Shown piece after piece: positions 63,906 through 64,000 of a DNA stretch of 64,000 bases (position 1 is its first letter; each line of letters opens with the position of its first letter). A program made the translations under genes and the position numbers. This DNA comes from JAHQVI01 sp050330195. GTDB taxonomy: Bacteria; Pseudomonadota; Alphaproteobacteria; Rhizobiales; Rhodomicrobiaceae. The notes under the pieces were generated by a model. That model saw only the letters and a program-made list of their open reading frames with translations. It was not told the origin of the DNA and did not search any database. The stretch is from the NCBI GenBank assembly GCA_050330195.1, contig JBHJOB010000006.1, positions 43,860 to 107,859 of the forward strand, in the 5' to 3' direction.

Positions 63906-64000
63906 TCCGGGGAACTCAGGCATATGCGATCTCCAGTTGAGCGGGGTGGCTTTTGGGCTGTGGTCTGCTCGGGTTCACCTTGGGCGGCTTATCGAGTTCG

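Overview
The window looks like the chromosome of a high-G+C alphaproteobacterium, most likely of the order Hyphomicrobiales (Rhizobiales). This rests on gene content and order: the ppiC-argJ-mutT cluster beside secA, an mltG-fabF-acpP-fabG-fabD cluster divergent from rpsF-rpsR-DUF2232-rplI, an Atm1-type ABC transporter next to psd, and many short palindromic intergenic repeats. I cannot name the genus. I see no insertion sequence, integrase, phage module or CRISPR array.

The left end (47-11325) is a surface locus on the + strand. It holds an RTX calcium-binding protein, a type I secretion ABC transporter with an apparent one-base frameshift, and a membrane-fusion protein. An operon of overlapping genes follows: a GDP-perosamine-synthase-like aminotransferase, three glycosyltransferases, an FkbM methyltransferase and a NeuD/PerB-like sugar acyltransferase. 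The arrangement recalls the Caulobacter S-layer locus, where RTX export genes lie beside perosamine O-antigen genes.

After tRNA-Pro (11480-11556) come a basic amino acid ABC importer, a LysE/ArgO exporter, a GNAT acetyltransferase and a methyltransferase, all on the - strand (11669-17474). Next are an RND efflux pair and a GST (+). Then on the - strand come a ketopantoate-reductase-like/FAD-dehydrogenase pair, an arsR-arsC-acr3 operon, and mutT, argJ and ppiC. secA (30774-33602) is on the + strand.

The middle (33.7-44.9 kb) mixes accessory and core genes: a higBA toxin-antitoxin pair, a divergent VOC/TetR pair with visible operators, the Atm1-type transporter, psd without its usual partner pssA, a secreted Arg/Gly-rich protein between repeat copies, a structured non-coding stretch, a lytic transglycosylase, an orphan CHASE2 sensor with a small secreted partner, and mltG.

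The right part is mostly housekeeping: fatty acid synthesis, ribosomal proteins, anmK, tyrS, truA and leuA. A low-G+C HNH fusion gene sits between truA and leuA. The end holds a secreted PHA-depolymerase-like esterase, a periplasmic TPR protein and a GH3-like protein whose catalytic residues look lost.

The most notable non-genic signal is a family of about 100-125 bp intergenic repeats (six copies, all in + orientation), some carrying a nested palindrome, with three copies within 2 kb around psd.
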